NCBI GenBank assembly: GCA_046349395.1
Contig: JAXMCK010000005.1
Span: 806,001 to 870,000 of the forward strand
Direction of reading: 5' to 3'
Source: JAXMCK01 sp046349395
GTDB lineage: Bacteria > Pseudomonadota > Alphaproteobacteria > Geminicoccales > Geminicoccaceae
Length of the DNA stretch: 64,000 nucleotides
In this document: positions 44,471 through 53,644 of the stretch, in pieces
Layout of the letters: each line of letters starts with the position of its first letter
How positions within the stretch are numbered: position 1 is the stretch's first letter
Position numbers and translations under genes: made by a program
Notes under the pieces: model-generated
What the model saw: the letters and a program-made list of their open reading frames with translations, nothing else
Database searches by the model: none
What the model was told of the DNA's origin: nothing

Positions 44471-45946
44471 ATGGCCGAACCGATCTCGCCGTCACGGTTG
44501 TCCACGGGCATCGAAGGCCTCGACCGGATCCTGGAAGGCGGCCTGCCGGCCGCTTCGCTTTACCTGCTCGAAGGTGACGCCGGATCCGGCAAGACGACTT
44601 TATCCCTCCAGTTCCTGCGGGAGGGCGCATCGAAAGGCGAGCGCACGCTGCTGGTCGCTTTCTCCGAGACGCGCGACGAGCTCGAAACCTTCGTCGCCTC
44701 GCACGGCTGGTCTCTCGACGGCGTCGAGGTCATGGACTTCTCCGACCTCCGCAGCATTTTCGGGACGGAACGTAAACAGACCCTGTTCCACTCCTCGGAA
44801 ATCGAGTTCGCCGCCGTCGTCGAGCTCATCCGGGAGCGAATCGATCAGCTTCGCCCGACCCGGGTGGTGATCGACAGTCTTTCCGAGCTTCGACATCTGG
44901 CCGGCGACGGTTCGCACTACAGGCTGCATCTGGAGTCGCTGAAGCCGGTTCTTCTGGAGCATGGCAGCACGGTGGTGCTCGCCGACGCTCGGATCGAGGG
45001 GCTGGGCGGCTTCGGCCTGCAAACCCTCGTCCATGGTGTTGTCACACTCGACCATCTCGTACCCGATTTCGGCCCGTACCGGCGTCGGCTCCGCGTCCAG
45101 AAGTTGCGCAATGTCCGCTTCCACGAGGGGCTGCACGATTTCGAGATCCGCACCGGCGGCATCGTCCTCTATCCGAGACTGGTGCCCCTTGCGAACATCC
45201 CGACGCCGGTCGGCAGCCGCGTACCGACGGGAATCGCCGGGTTCGACACGATCCTCGGCGGCGGTCTCGATCGCGGCACCAGCACGCTGATCATGGGTCC
45301 GGCGGGCAGCGGCAAGTCCTCGCTCGGCACTCAGGTGGCGTTCGCCGCCCTGCAGCGAGGTGAGCGGGTCGCCTTCTACGTCTTCGACGAGCGCGTCACC
45401 ACCCTGCTCGAACGCGCGTCGGGTCTGGGCATGGACCTGCAGCCCCATATCGACAGTGGACTGCTGCTTGTCCGCCATGTCGATCCCGTCGAGCTCTCTC
45501 CGGGCAGGTTCGCCCATCTGGTTCGCACCGAGGTCGAAGCGGGCAGCCGCATGGTCATCATCGACAGCCTGACGGGATATGTTTCGTCGATGGGCGACGA
45601 GGGGAGCCTGACGCTGCAGATCCGCAATCTGCTCAACTATCTGAGCGAGCACGAGGTGGCCACGCTGCTGATCTCCGTGCAGCACGGGCTGATCGGTTCG
45701 ATCGACGGGGTAGCCGGCAATATCAGCTACCTCGCCGACACGGTGGTGGTGCTACGCTATTACGAGCACTCGGGCGAGGTGCGGCGCGCCCTTTCCGTGT
45801 TCAAACGTCGTGCCGGTCCGCACGAGCGCACGATCAGGGACATCGAGTTCACGCCGAGCGGCATCTCGATCGGCCCGCCGCTGCGGCAGTTCCGTGGTAT
45901 TCTGACGGGCGTGCCCGAATTGGACATCCAGATGGCCGCCCAGTGA
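44471..45946 (+). CDS. KaiC-like double-domain RecA ATPase
   Basis: 491 aa from ATG 44471. Two KaiC/RecA domains: Walker A GDAGSGKTT at 35-43 and GPAGSGKSS at 276-284; hydrophobic strand-plus-Asp VVIDSL at 132-137 and VIIDSL at 362-367. Aligned by eye to cyanobacterial KaiC, the CII phospho-site pair Ser431-Thr432 corresponds to S419-Y420, so the Thr is not conserved. Such proteins in non-cyanobacteria act in stress or redox timing with a histidine kinase. The next gene, a HisKA_2 kinase, starts inside the stop codon, so partnership is likely. No kaiA or kaiB is in the window. Confidence 0.85.
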   Translation: MAEPISPSRLSTGIEGLDRILEGGLPAASLYLLEGDAGSGKTTLSLQFLREGASKGERTLLVAFSETRDELETFVASHGWSLDGVEVMDFSDLRSIFGTERKQTLFHSSEIEFAAVVELIRERIDQLRPTRVVIDSLSELRHLAGDGSHYRLHLESLKPVLLEHGSTVVLADARIEGLGGFGLQTLVHGVVTLDHLVPDFGPYRRRLRVQKLRNVRFHEGLHDFEIRTGGIVLYPRLVPLANIPTPVGSRVPTGIAGFDTILGGGLDRGTSTLIMGPAGSGKSSLGTQVAFAALQRGERVAFYVFDERVTTLLERASGLGMDLQPHIDSGLLLVRHVDPVELSPGRFAHLVRTEVEAGSRMVIIDSLTGYVSSMGDEGSLTLQIRNLLNYLSEHEVATLLISVQHGLIGSIDGVAGNISYLADTVVVLRYYEHSGEVRRALSVFKRRAGPHERTIRDIEFTPSGISIGPPLRQFRGILTGVPELDIQMAAQ

Positions 45947-47016
45947 GCCCCGTTGCTGTCGGCACCAGTGTCGAACACCGTGTGCTCATCCTGCCGCCCA
46001 GCACCGTCGACGGTAACGTCGCCGTCCAGGTGCTGACGGACGTCGGCATCATGGCTGCCCTGTGCGCGGACGAGGTGCAGCTTCGTGCCGAGGCCAATGC
46101 CGGTGCCGCCGTCCTCATGATGACCGAGGAAGCCGTGGCCGGGCCGTCGTTCCAGGGCATGGCGCGATTTCTCGACCGGCAACCGGCCTGGTCGGACATC
46201 CCGCTGATCATCCTGACGACCCGCAGCCGCGAGCCGACGACCCACTGGCGCATGATCGCCGAGCAGCCATCGGTCAGGAACGCCACGCTCCTGGAGCGAC
46301 CCATGCGCATCGACCTGCTGGTGCAGGCGGTGCGCGTCGCATTGCGCACGCGTGAGCGTCAGTACCAGCTTCGAGCCCACATGGCCGAGCGGGAGACTCT
46401 GCTCACCCAGCAGGGGATCCTGCTGCGGGAGGTGCATCATCGGGTGAAGAACAATCTGCAGATGATGCAGAGCCTGGTGCGCCTGTCGGCCTCGCGGGCA
46501 CCCCCCACCGTGGAGCCGCTGTTCGACGATCTGGCAGCACGATTGGGGGCGATGGGACAGCTCCACACGCGCATCTATGCGAGCGGCAATCTCACCGCCA
46601 TCGACGCCGCGGCCTATCTCGGCGACGTCATCGACCATATCGACATGGCGTTCGGCCAGTCGCATGGGCGGGTGCGCACGACGCGCCGCCTGCAGCCCGT
46701 CGTCATCGACGTCGATACGGCCATCCCGCTCGGCCTGATCACCACCGAACTACTGACGAACGCGCATCGCTATGCCTTTCCGGCCGGGGCGAGCGGCGCC
46801 ATTCGCGTGGAGTTGGAGCCGCGCGGCGACGCCTTCGAACTGACGGTCACCGACGACGGCGTCGGCCTGCCGGACTCGGGCGCCCATGCCGGCTCGACCG
46901 GCCTGCGACTCGTTCGTGCGCTCGCCAAGCAGATCGGCGGGACCTTCGCGATGCGCTCGGATCAGGGAGCAAGCGCCAGCCTGACGTTCCGGCCGAAGCA
47001 GCACGAGCCGGCATAG
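45943..47016 (+). CDS. HisKA_2-type histidine kinase, KaiC partner
   Basis: 357 aa from GTG 45943, overlapping the KaiC stop (GTGA). Residues 1-135 look like a receiver-type fold without the usual phospho-acceptor Asp. The dimerisation box LLREVHHRVKNNLQMM has the expected His at 165/166 and fits the HisKA_2/HWE-related group. A C-terminal ATPase domain has ELLTNAHRYAF (N box) and DDGVGLPD (G box). It probably signals to a response regulator outside the window, with its activity set by the KaiC-like ATPase. Confidence 0.85.
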   Translation: MSPVAVGTSVEHRVLILPPSTVDGNVAVQVLTDVGIMAALCADEVQLRAEANAGAAVLMMTEEAVAGPSFQGMARFLDRQPAWSDIPLIILTTRSREPTTHWRMIAEQPSVRNATLLERPMRIDLLVQAVRVALRTRERQYQLRAHMAERETLLTQQGILLREVHHRVKNNLQMMQSLVRLSASRAPPTVEPLFDDLAARLGAMGQLHTRIYASGNLTAIDAAAYLGDVIDHIDMAFGQSHGRVRTTRRLQPVVIDVDTAIPLGLITTELLTNAHRYAFPAGASGAIRVELEPRGDAFELTVTDDGVGLPDSGAHAGSTGLRLVRALAKQIGGTFAMRSDQGASASLTFRPKQHEPA

Positions 47017-47020
47017 GCCC

Positions 47021-47794
47021 CTATCGGTCGATGATCTCCTTCAGGAAGGCGCGGGTCCGCGCCACTTTGGGATTCCTGAAGATCTCCGCCGGCGGACCTT
47101 CCTCGGCGATGCGGCCGTGGTCCATGAAGATGACCCGGTCGGCGACCTGCCGGGCGAAGCCCATCTCGTGCGTCACGACGAGCATCGTCATGCCGCGGGC
47201 GGCGAGGTCGCGCATGACGTTCAGCACCTCGCCGACGAGTTCCGGGTCGAGGGCGCTCGTCACCTCGTCGAACAGCATCGCCCGCGGCTCCATCGCGAGG
47301 GCGCGGGCGATGGCGACGCGCTGCTGCTGACCACCGGACAATTCGTCGGGATAGTGGTGGGCGCGGTCGCGCAGGCCGACCTGCGCCAGCAGCGCCTCGG
47401 CCCGGTTGCGCGCCTCGGCCTTCGGCAGGCGAAGGACGTGGATCGGCGCCTCCATGATGTTGTCGAGGGCCGTCATGTGCGGGAAGAGATTGAAGGACTG
47501 GAAGACCATGCCGACCTTGGCGCGGATCCGGGCGATCTGCCGCGGCGTCTGAAGCCTGGGCACGCCGTCGACCACTTCGCGATAGGCCAGCTGGCCTTCG
47601 ATCCGGATGGTGCCGCGCTCGGCCACTTCCAGCCAGTTGAGGCAGCGGAGCAGCGTCGACTTGCCGGACCCCGACGGGCCGATGATGCAGACCACCTCGC
47701 CGACCGGGACGGTGAGATCGATCCCGTGCAGGACCTCCATGGCGCCGAACGACTTGTGCAGGTCGCGCACCTCGATCATCGGGGCGGCACTCAC
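47021..47794 (-). CDS. Polar amino acid ABC transporter, ATPase
   Basis: 257 aa from GTG 47794, overlapping the permease stop as GTGA. Walker A GPSGSGKST, Q-loop VFQSFNLFPH, signature LSGGQQQRVAIARAL, Walker B AMLFDEVTSALDPE and H-loop VTHE are all present. It is a GlnQ/HisP-class ATPase. It ends convergently 4 bp from the kinase gene. Substrate depends on the binding protein at 48.5-49.4 kb. Confidence 0.95.
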   Translation of the reverse strand: MSAAPMIEVRDLHKSFGAMEVLHGIDLTVPVGEVVCIIGPSGSGKSTLLRCLNWLEVAERGTIRIEGQLAYREVVDGVPRLQTPRQIARIRAKVGMVFQSFNLFPHMTALDNIMEAPIHVLRLPKAEARNRAEALLAQVGLRDRAHHYPDELSGGQQQRVAIARALAMEPRAMLFDEVTSALDPELVGEVLNVMRDLAARGMTMLVVTHEMGFARQVADRVIFMDHGRIAEEGPPAEIFRNPKVARTRAFLKEIIDR

Positions 47795-48471
47795 GGCCGG
47801 CCCTCCGATCGACGTCGACCCCGCTTGGTACGGCGCTCGAGCCAACCGACGAGCTGGGAGGTCGGAAAGCTGACGGCGAAGTAGAAGATGCCGACCAGCG
47901 TGTAGAGCGTGAAGTACTGGTAGTTGCGGGCCGCCATCAGCTGGGCGGTGAACAGCACCTCCTGCACGCTGACGACCGAGCAGAGTGCCGTGTCCTTGAA
48001 CAGCGAGATGAGGAAGTTGCCCAGCGCTGGGATTACGATGCGGATCGCCTGCGGCAGGATGATCCGCCGCATGGCGAGCGGCCGCGTCATGCCGAGTGCG
48101 GCGGCGGCATCGCTCTGGCCCCGACCGATCGCCTGGATGCCGGAGCGGTACACCTCGGAGATATAGGCGGAATAGTTGAGCGTCAGGCCCAGCACCGAGG
48201 CCGAGAAGGCGTCGAGCCTGATCCCGACCTCGGGCAGCACATAGTAGATGTAGATGAGCTGCAGCAGCAGCGGCGTGCCGCGCATGATCTCGACATAGGC
48301 GCCGAGGAACCAGCGCAGCGGTGCGGGGCCATACATGCGCCCGAGAGCCACGGCGAGTGCGGTGACGAGGCTCAGGCTGATCACGATGATGGTCAGCATC
48401 ACCGTGATCAGCAGGCCCGTCAGCAGCGGTCCGATGCTCTCGACCGCGACCTGAGGATTGAAGAGTTCCAT
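47791..48471 (-). CDS. Polar amino acid ABC transporter, permease
   Basis: 226 aa, about five membrane segments, with the HisM/GlnP-type EAA loop VYRSGIQAIGRGQSDAAAALGMTRPLAMRRIILPQA that docks the ATPase. Only one permease gene is present, so it should work as a homodimer. It lies 38 bp after the binding-protein gene. Confidence 0.93.
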   Translation of the reverse strand: MELFNPQVAVESIGPLLTGLLITVMLTIIVISLSLVTALAVALGRMYGPAPLRWFLGAYVEIMRGTPLLLQLIYIYYVLPEVGIRLDAFSASVLGLTLNYSAYISEVYRSGIQAIGRGQSDAAAALGMTRPLAMRRIILPQAIRIVIPALGNFLISLFKDTALCSVVSVQEVLFTAQLMAARNYQYFTLYTLVGIFYFAVSFPTSQLVGWLERRTKRGRRRSEGRP

Positions 48472-48509
48472 CCGCCGCTAGCCGGCCACCGGAGCGGCGG
48501 TGGACGACC

Positions 48510-49388
48510 TCACGGGTTCAGCTTGAACCAGAACAGGTTGCGATCGCTGAGGCCGTACTTCTTCAGCACCGCACTGACGAAGCCGTTGCCCCGCAACTCG
48601 CCCAGTGCCGCGGTGTACGCCGCGCGCAGCGAGCAGTCCTCCGGCCGGAAACCGTAGCGGGCATAGCCGTAGCCGCCGCCGAAGATGACGTCGTCCGGCG
48701 AGGGAATGTCCCAGAGTGCTTCGATCTGGTTGTTCGGGTTCTGCGAGTTGAACACCGTGAAGATGACGTCGTCCTCGACGACGTACTTGATGCGGCCCTG
48801 GTTGAGGCTCTGCAGTTCCTCGACCTCGGACTTGAACGGCGTGACGTTGGCGCCGATCCGGGTCAGGTAGGCTTCGGCCGCCGAGCCGCCGACGGCACCG
48901 ACCTCCTTGCCCTTGAAGTCGTCGTAGGACTTGATGCCGTCCGGATTGCCCTTCTGGACCAGGACCGCCGGCCCGTACCACCAGGACGGTCCGGAGAAGC
49001 TGATCACCTTCAGGCGTTCGGGATTGACGTGGATGTTCTGGGCGATGACGTCGGTCCGCTTCGACAGCAGGGCCGGCACCTGCGTGCCCCAGGCCATCCA
49101 CTCGATCCGCCGGTCCTTCACCCCGATGATGTCGAGCACGGCGTTGTTGATCTCGATGTCGATGCCGCTCGCTTCCTTGGTGTTCGGGTCGAGCAGCGAA
49201 TGCGGGGCGATGCCCGACTGGCCCATCGTGATCCCGTCCTTCTGCGCCCGCTCCAGGCTACCGTCGGCGCAGTTTTCCAAGGACGGCGTGTATTCGAGAT
49301 AGGGTGCCTTCTCCTCGGCCCGGGCAAGACCGGACAGGAGTGCTACACCTGCGACGAGGCCCAGAACGGCCACGAGTCTCTTGCGCAT
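48510..49388 (-). CDS. Amino acid ABC transporter, periplasmic binding protein
   Basis: 292 aa with a signal peptide (MRKRLVAVLGLVAGVALLSG, cleavage after ARA near 24). A type 2 SBP fold follows: IDIEINNAVLDIIGV and WMAWGTQVPALLSKRTDVIAQNIHVNPER resemble His/Lys/Arg-Gln-type binders. GGAGGAGGT lies 5 nt upstream of the ATG, a strong ribosome site. It is the first gene of the three-gene transporter operon. The ligand cannot be set from sequence. Confidence 0.9.
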   Translation of the reverse strand: MRKRLVAVLGLVAGVALLSGLARAEEKAPYLEYTPSLENCADGSLERAQKDGITMGQSGIAPHSLLDPNTKEASGIDIEINNAVLDIIGVKDRRIEWMAWGTQVPALLSKRTDVIAQNIHVNPERLKVISFSGPSWWYGPAVLVQKGNPDGIKSYDDFKGKEVGAVGGSAAEAYLTRIGANVTPFKSEVEELQSLNQGRIKYVVEDDVIFTVFNSQNPNNQIEALWDIPSPDDVIFGGGYGYARYGFRPEDCSLRAAYTAALGELRGNGFVSAVLKKYGLSDRNLFWFKLNP

Positions 49389-50011
49389 CGCGTTACCTCC
49401 TCCTTCCCCCAGGGCTCACCCGGCGGGCGGCCCGACCGACAAAAGCGTTCATCAAAGGCGGGCAGGCGTCGTCCGCCGCGAGCGCAAGCTCACTGCGCAG
49501 GCGGCACCGAGCCGAGGCACGATCGATTTGGCCGAGGACGGGACCCAGTGCCCTGCGAACACATGGCCGGGAAGACCCGTGGATCTGGCGTGCGGCGACG
49601 CGTCGGTCACTCCCTTACCGATCTGATCCGGCGCTTCACGGCTTGTGCTGCGCATGCTCCCGCCGACCGTCTCGTCCTCCAAGGTCGAGGCTAGGCGGGA
49701 GCCCGTCCGGGATCAATCGTGATTTATGGGATGAATAACGGAGACGGGCTACGGGCCTGCCGCATCTCGCGACAATTCGGCCCGCCATCGTCCCGCTTGG
49801 AACCGCTTGAAAGTAGAGCCGTTTCCGACACGGGACAGGAAACGACCCACTGTAGCTCGGCCGCGACGGCGAAACGCCGATCGACGCCACGGGTTGACCT
49901 CGTGACGTTTACGCAATCATAGTCGCGCCGCCGCTAGAGCATTGCAACGACAGCCACGGGGCCGAGGCACCGCAGTACGGCACCACGTGGCGGTTTCGAC
50001 ACGGAGTTGCG
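49389..50011. other. Divergent 623-bp intergenic region
   Basis: Separates the transporter operon (minus) from the M23 peptidase gene (plus). Open frames here lack ribosome sites and domains. A promoter-like TTGACC-N17-TCATAG at 49894-49922 points toward the peptidase gene. I see nothing else with confidence. Confidence 0.5.
49894..49922 (+). promoter_or_regulatory. Probable promoter of the M23 peptidase gene
   Basis: TTGACC at 49894-49899, 17-bp spacer, TCATAG at 49917-49922, about 90 bp before the ATG. The -10 is a weak match. Confidence 0.4.
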
Positions 50012-51340
50012 ATGAAGCAACAGGACTCTGCCACACGGGGCGACCCGTGGAGCGCCTCCACGCGTGCCGAAAAGGGAGCGACCTCCACCGCGGATACGAA
50101 GGCCACGCTCAAGGGCAGGACGAGCCGGCGCGCGCTACAGACCGCTGGTGTGTTCGCGACTGCCGCCGTCATGGCGTTCCTGACTGTCGGTTACGTCACC
50201 AGCAGCGTGCGTCTCACGGACCGCGAGGAGCGGATCCGGGCGCTGGAGCACGATCTTGCGGACGCGCGCGCGGCCCGGCAGACCAGCGAGCTTCGGCTCG
50301 GCGGCGTCATCCGCGACCTGGAGCAGGCGAGTGCCACGGCCAGCCGTCGTAGCGACGAGTTGGATCGCGCTCATGAGACGCTGCAGGCGGCTCTCGACTC
50401 CGCCCGGCGCCAGCTCGACTCGCTGCAGATCGAGCGGCAGGCCACCCCGGTCGTCGCCCAGGTGATCAAGGGCGGCATACCCGACACGGCGAGTTGGCTG
50501 TCCTCCGCTGATCTGCAGTCGGAGTCCCTGGCCCGCCGCGTGACGTCGCTGGAGCAGAACCTGAAGGCGGTAGCCGCGGAGCGCGACACCGCGCACGAGC
50601 GTGAGAACGCGGCGCGCACGCAGCTGGCCGAGTTGCAGAGCCGGCTCGACGCCGCGAAGAGCAACAGCGCGGCCGAAAGCGAGCAGCTGCGGAAGTGGAT
50701 CTCGGCGCATGTCGAGGCGCTGGTCGGTGCTCTCGGCACGACCGGGGTCGACGTCGACCAACTCATGCAGCGGATGGACGACGACGCTACGGCCGGCAAG
50801 GGTGGTCCGTTCGTCCCGCCCGATCCGCCTCTGCCCGTTGTTCCGGCCCGTCTGCGCGACGCTCCCGGTCTCGACGACGATCTTTCGCGTCTGCAGGCCG
50901 TCCAGCGGCTGCTCGGAGCGATGCCGTTGGCCGCACCCCTCGAGCACTTCTCTCTGCGCAGCGGCTTCGGCGTTCGCCGAGACCCCATTCGCCGCCGCCC
51001 GGCGATGCACACCGGGCTCGATTTCGGTCCGGTCGACTCGACGGATATCCTGGCCGCCGGCCCTGGTCAGATCGTCAGTGCGGGCTGGATGGGCTCGTAC
51101 GGCAACGTCGTCGAGGTCGACCATGGGTTCGGCATCGTCACCCGCTACGCCCATCTGAAGCGGATTCTCGTCCGCGTCGGCGACACCGTGCAACTGCACG
51201 ACCGCGTCGGCGTCATGGGCACCACGGGCCGCAGCACGGGCACCCATCTGCACTACGAGGTGCGGGTCGACGGGCGGCCGGTCGATCCGATCCAGTTCCT
51301 GCGCGCCGGCGCACGTCTGCGGATGCTGGTGGCGGACTGA
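50012..51340 (+). CDS. Membrane-anchored M23 (LytM) endopeptidase with coiled coil
   Basis: 442 aa. One N-terminal membrane helix at about 43-65, then coiled-coil segments at about 68-145 and 165-230. A C-terminal LytM domain has the zinc ligands H333 and D337 (in HTGLDFG) and H414 (in THLHYEV), with H381 as the likely catalytic base. It cleaves peptidoglycan crosslinks or, like MepM/EnvC-family proteins, activates amidases. Here the active-site residues are intact, so it should be an enzyme, facing the periplasm. Confidence 0.88.
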   Translation: MKQQDSATRGDPWSASTRAEKGATSTADTKATLKGRTSRRALQTAGVFATAAVMAFLTVGYVTSSVRLTDREERIRALEHDLADARAARQTSELRLGGVIRDLEQASATASRRSDELDRAHETLQAALDSARRQLDSLQIERQATPVVAQVIKGGIPDTASWLSSADLQSESLARRVTSLEQNLKAVAAERDTAHERENAARTQLAELQSRLDAAKSNSAAESEQLRKWISAHVEALVGALGTTGVDVDQLMQRMDDDATAGKGGPFVPPDPPLPVVPARLRDAPGLDDDLSRLQAVQRLLGAMPLAAPLEHFSLRSGFGVRRDPIRRRPAMHTGLDFGPVDSTDILAAGPGQIVSAGWMGSYGNVVEVDHGFGIVTRYAHLKRILVRVGDTVQLHDRVGVMGTTGRSTGTHLHYEVRVDGRPVDPIQFLRAGARLRMLVAD

Positions 51341-51364
51341 TCCCGCCGTCCCCATCTCTGCGCG

Positions 51365-52363
51365 ATGACGGCATCTTGGCTGCTCGCCGCAGCGGGTCTT
51401 CTCGTCGGCGTCCCGTTCGGGGCGCTGGCCCACCGAACGCACTTCTGCACCATGGGGGCGATCAGCGACCTCGTGCTGTTCGGCGGCCGCCGTCGCCTGC
51501 GCAGTTGGCTTCTCGCGGCTGCGGTTGCGCTCCTCCTGACGCAGGCCGGCGTGTGGGCCGGACTCATCGATGCGGCGACCCCGCCCTATGGGTCGACCCG
51601 GTTCTCCTGGCTGGCGAGCCTCGTCGGCGGGACCCTGTTCGGCTTCGGCATGGTGCTGGCCGGTGGGTGCGTCAGCCGCAACCTCGTCCGGCTCGGGAGC
51701 GGTAGCCTCAAGTCGCTGGCCGTTGTCATTCTTATCAGCCTCTCCGCCTATGCCGTCACGGCGGATCCCTTTGCGCCTGCAGCGGCAGCGCTCGCCCGAG
51801 CAGGGTCGATCGACCTGGGCGACTCAACCTTCATGCGGCCCGCACTGGCACTTGCGGTAGGAGGGCTGCTCTTCTGGTACTGCCTCGGCGATCGGAGCTT
51901 TCGCTCGTCGTGGACCGACCTGTTCGCCGGCCTAGGTATCGGGTTCCTCGTGGCGGTTGCGTGGGTCCTGACCACGACCGCCGGGGACGCGGCCTCGTTG
52001 AACCTGCTCTGGCCGCATCGGACTACATCCGACACGGCCATCAATACTTCCGGGTTGTTTCCGATCGCAGCCATCCTCGGCACCATCCTCGGTGCGGGCC
52101 TGTCAGGCTGGGTTGACGGATCGACGCGACTGCAAGGCTTCACCGCACCGGACGATACCGCCCGGCACGTCGCCGGCGGCATTCTCATGGGCCTCGGCGG
52201 CGGACTTGCAGGCGGGTGCACCATAGCGCTCGGCGTCGCAGGCATCGGCGCCATGTCATTGGGATCGTTGGTGGCCGTGCTCGGCATGACCGCGGGGGCT
52301 TGGATGGCCCTCCGCTGGCTGGAAGCCGGTTTTCTCCTGCCGCGGCCGCTGCGGCGCGGGTAA
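51365..52363 (+). CDS. YeeE/YedE family sulfur-compound transporter
   Basis: 332 aa, about nine membrane segments. Conserved cysteine motifs: RTHFCTMGAISD near 24-35, LAGGCVSRNLVRLGSGS near 97, and AGGCTIALG near 280, as in thiosulfate-type (TsuA/YeeE) transporters where the cysteines relay the substrate. It lies 135 bp before a sulfur-responsive-type repressor, which supports a role in moving thiosulfate or sulfane sulfur. Confidence 0.85.
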   Translation: MTASWLLAAAGLLVGVPFGALAHRTHFCTMGAISDLVLFGGRRRLRSWLLAAAVALLLTQAGVWAGLIDAATPPYGSTRFSWLASLVGGTLFGFGMVLAGGCVSRNLVRLGSGSLKSLAVVILISLSAYAVTADPFAPAAAALARAGSIDLGDSTFMRPALALAVGGLLFWYCLGDRSFRSSWTDLFAGLGIGFLVAVAWVLTTTAGDAASLNLLWPHRTTSDTAINTSGLFPIAAILGTILGAGLSGWVDGSTRLQGFTAPDDTARHVAGGILMGLGGGLAGGCTIALGVAGIGAMSLGSLVAVLGMTAGAWMALRWLEAGFLLPRPLRRG

Positions 52364-52415
52364 CAACGCGGCTCGTCGTGACAACGTGGGCTGACAGTTC
52401 GTTCTCGCCTGTGGA

Positions 52416-52456
52416 TTTTCCTACCGTTACGCACTAGTGTACGCAGGGATGGAAAA
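52416..52456. promoter_or_regulatory. Dyad in the transporter-repressor gap, candidate operator
   Basis: Palindrome CACTAGTG (52432-52439) nested between TTTTCC (52416-52421) and GGAAAA (52451-52456), 42 bp before the repressor ATG. A plausible binding site for the ArsR protein encoded just downstream. Confidence 0.35.
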
Positions 52457-52497
52457 CGCGGTGGTCACTGTTTGGTTCGGCAGGGAGCCAGAATCCA

Positions 52498-52863
52498 ATG
52501 GAAACGGCCAAATTACAGGCGAGCGCTCGTCGGGCCAGCAATCTTCTGAAGGCCATGAGCAATGAGCACCGGCTGCTGATACTCTGCCAACTGGTCGGAA
52601 CCGAACGCTCGGTCGGCGAGCTCGTCCGCCTCGTGGGGCTCAGCCAATCGGCACTCTCGCAGCATCTCGCGCGGCTGCGGCGCGAGCGGATGGTCAAGAC
52701 CCGGCGCGATGCGCAGACGATCTACTATTCCATCGCCTCCGACGAGGCATTGGCGTTGCTGAAGAGGCTGTACGAGATCTATTGCACCGACGTGGCTCAC
52801 AACGGTGCCGCCAAGGATGCGCATGTCTGGCCGGACGGCCACGAGATCGAGCTTCGCCCCTGA
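52498..52863 (+). CDS. ArsR-family repressor, BigR/SqrR-like (reactive sulfur sensor)
   Basis: 121 aa winged helix. The recognition region is GELVRLVGLSQSALSQHLARLRRERMV. Cysteines at 30 (LLILCQLV) and 96 (LYEIYCTD) are 66 residues apart, the same spacing as the persulfide-sensing pair of SqrR/BigR. Those repressors release DNA when the two cysteines form a tri- or tetrasulfide bridge. Flanked by a sulfur transporter and a TIGR02186 gene. Specificity inferred from the cysteines and context. Confidence 0.85.
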   Translation: METAKLQASARRASNLLKAMSNEHRLLILCQLVGTERSVGELVRLVGLSQSALSQHLARLRRERMVKTRRDAQTIYYSIASDEALALLKRLYEIYCTDVAHNGAAKDAHVWPDGHEIELRP

Positions 52864-53644
52864 TCCAGGATCGGCACCCCGTTTCCGCAGGATTCGTCGC
52901 GGGGCGGTAGCCGCAGGTTTCCTCGTCCTGCTCTTCGGAACCCTGTCGGCGCGGGCGGCCACCTTCGTCGCCGACCTCTCCGACCATATCATCGCGATCA
53001 CGACGGCCTTCTCGGGGGCCGATGTCCTGCTGTTCGGAGCCGTCGACAGCCCCGGCGACGTGGTCGTCCTGATCAAGGGGGACGCGCGCGACACCGAGGT
53101 GCGCCGGAAGGCACCCGTCGGCCCGATCTGGATCAACACGCGCTCGGTAACCTTTCGCGACGTTCCGGAGTTCTACGCCGTGGCGGCGACCCGGCCGCTG
53201 AACGAGATCGCACCGCCGGCCGAATTGGCGCGTTATCAGATCGGACCCGAGAATCTACGTCTGGAGCCGGTCGGCGGCACGACCATCGACGGTGCGACCG
53301 CCGCACAGTTCCGTCAGGCACTGATCCGGCGCAAGCAGCAGCAGGGCATGTTCCCGAAGGAGCCCGGACTGATCACCTTCCTCGGCGACACCCTCTTCCG
53401 CACGCGTATCGCCTTTCCGGCGAACGTGCCCCCCGGCTTCTATAGCGTCGAGGTGCTGAAGTTCGAGGACGGGGCCGTCACCGCCGCACAGACGACCTCG
53501 CTCCAGGTCGGCAAGACCGGCCTGGAAGCCGACCTCTACGGCTTCGCCCTGCACCAGCCGATGCTCTACGGCATCGCCTCGATCGTGCTGGCCGTCGGCG
53601 CCGGCTGGGTCGCCAGCGTCGCCTTCGGGCGGGGTGCGGCATGA
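52823..53644 (+). CDS. TIGR02186 family membrane protein (Alph_Pro_TM)
   Basis: 273 aa from ATG 52823 (AAGG 6 nt upstream), overlapping the repressor by 41 bp; no start codon is available after the repressor stop before the signal region. A signal/TM segment AVAAGFLVLLFGTLSARA is followed by LSDHIIAITTAFSGADVLLFGA, typical for this alphaproteobacterial family, and ends with a C-terminal membrane helix. Family function is unknown, but it often sits beside sulfur-exporter (TauE/TSUP-type) and UspA genes, as it partly does here. Confidence 0.85.
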   Translation: MSGRTATRSSFAPDPGSAPRFRRIRRGAVAAGFLVLLFGTLSARAATFVADLSDHIIAITTAFSGADVLLFGAVDSPGDVVVLIKGDARDTEVRRKAPVGPIWINTRSVTFRDVPEFYAVAATRPLNEIAPPAELARYQIGPENLRLEPVGGTTIDGATAAQFRQALIRRKQQQGMFPKEPGLITFLGDTLFRTRIAFPANVPPGFYSVEVLKFEDGAVTAAQTTSLQVGKTGLEADLYGFALHQPMLYGIASIVLAVGAGWVASVAFGRGAA

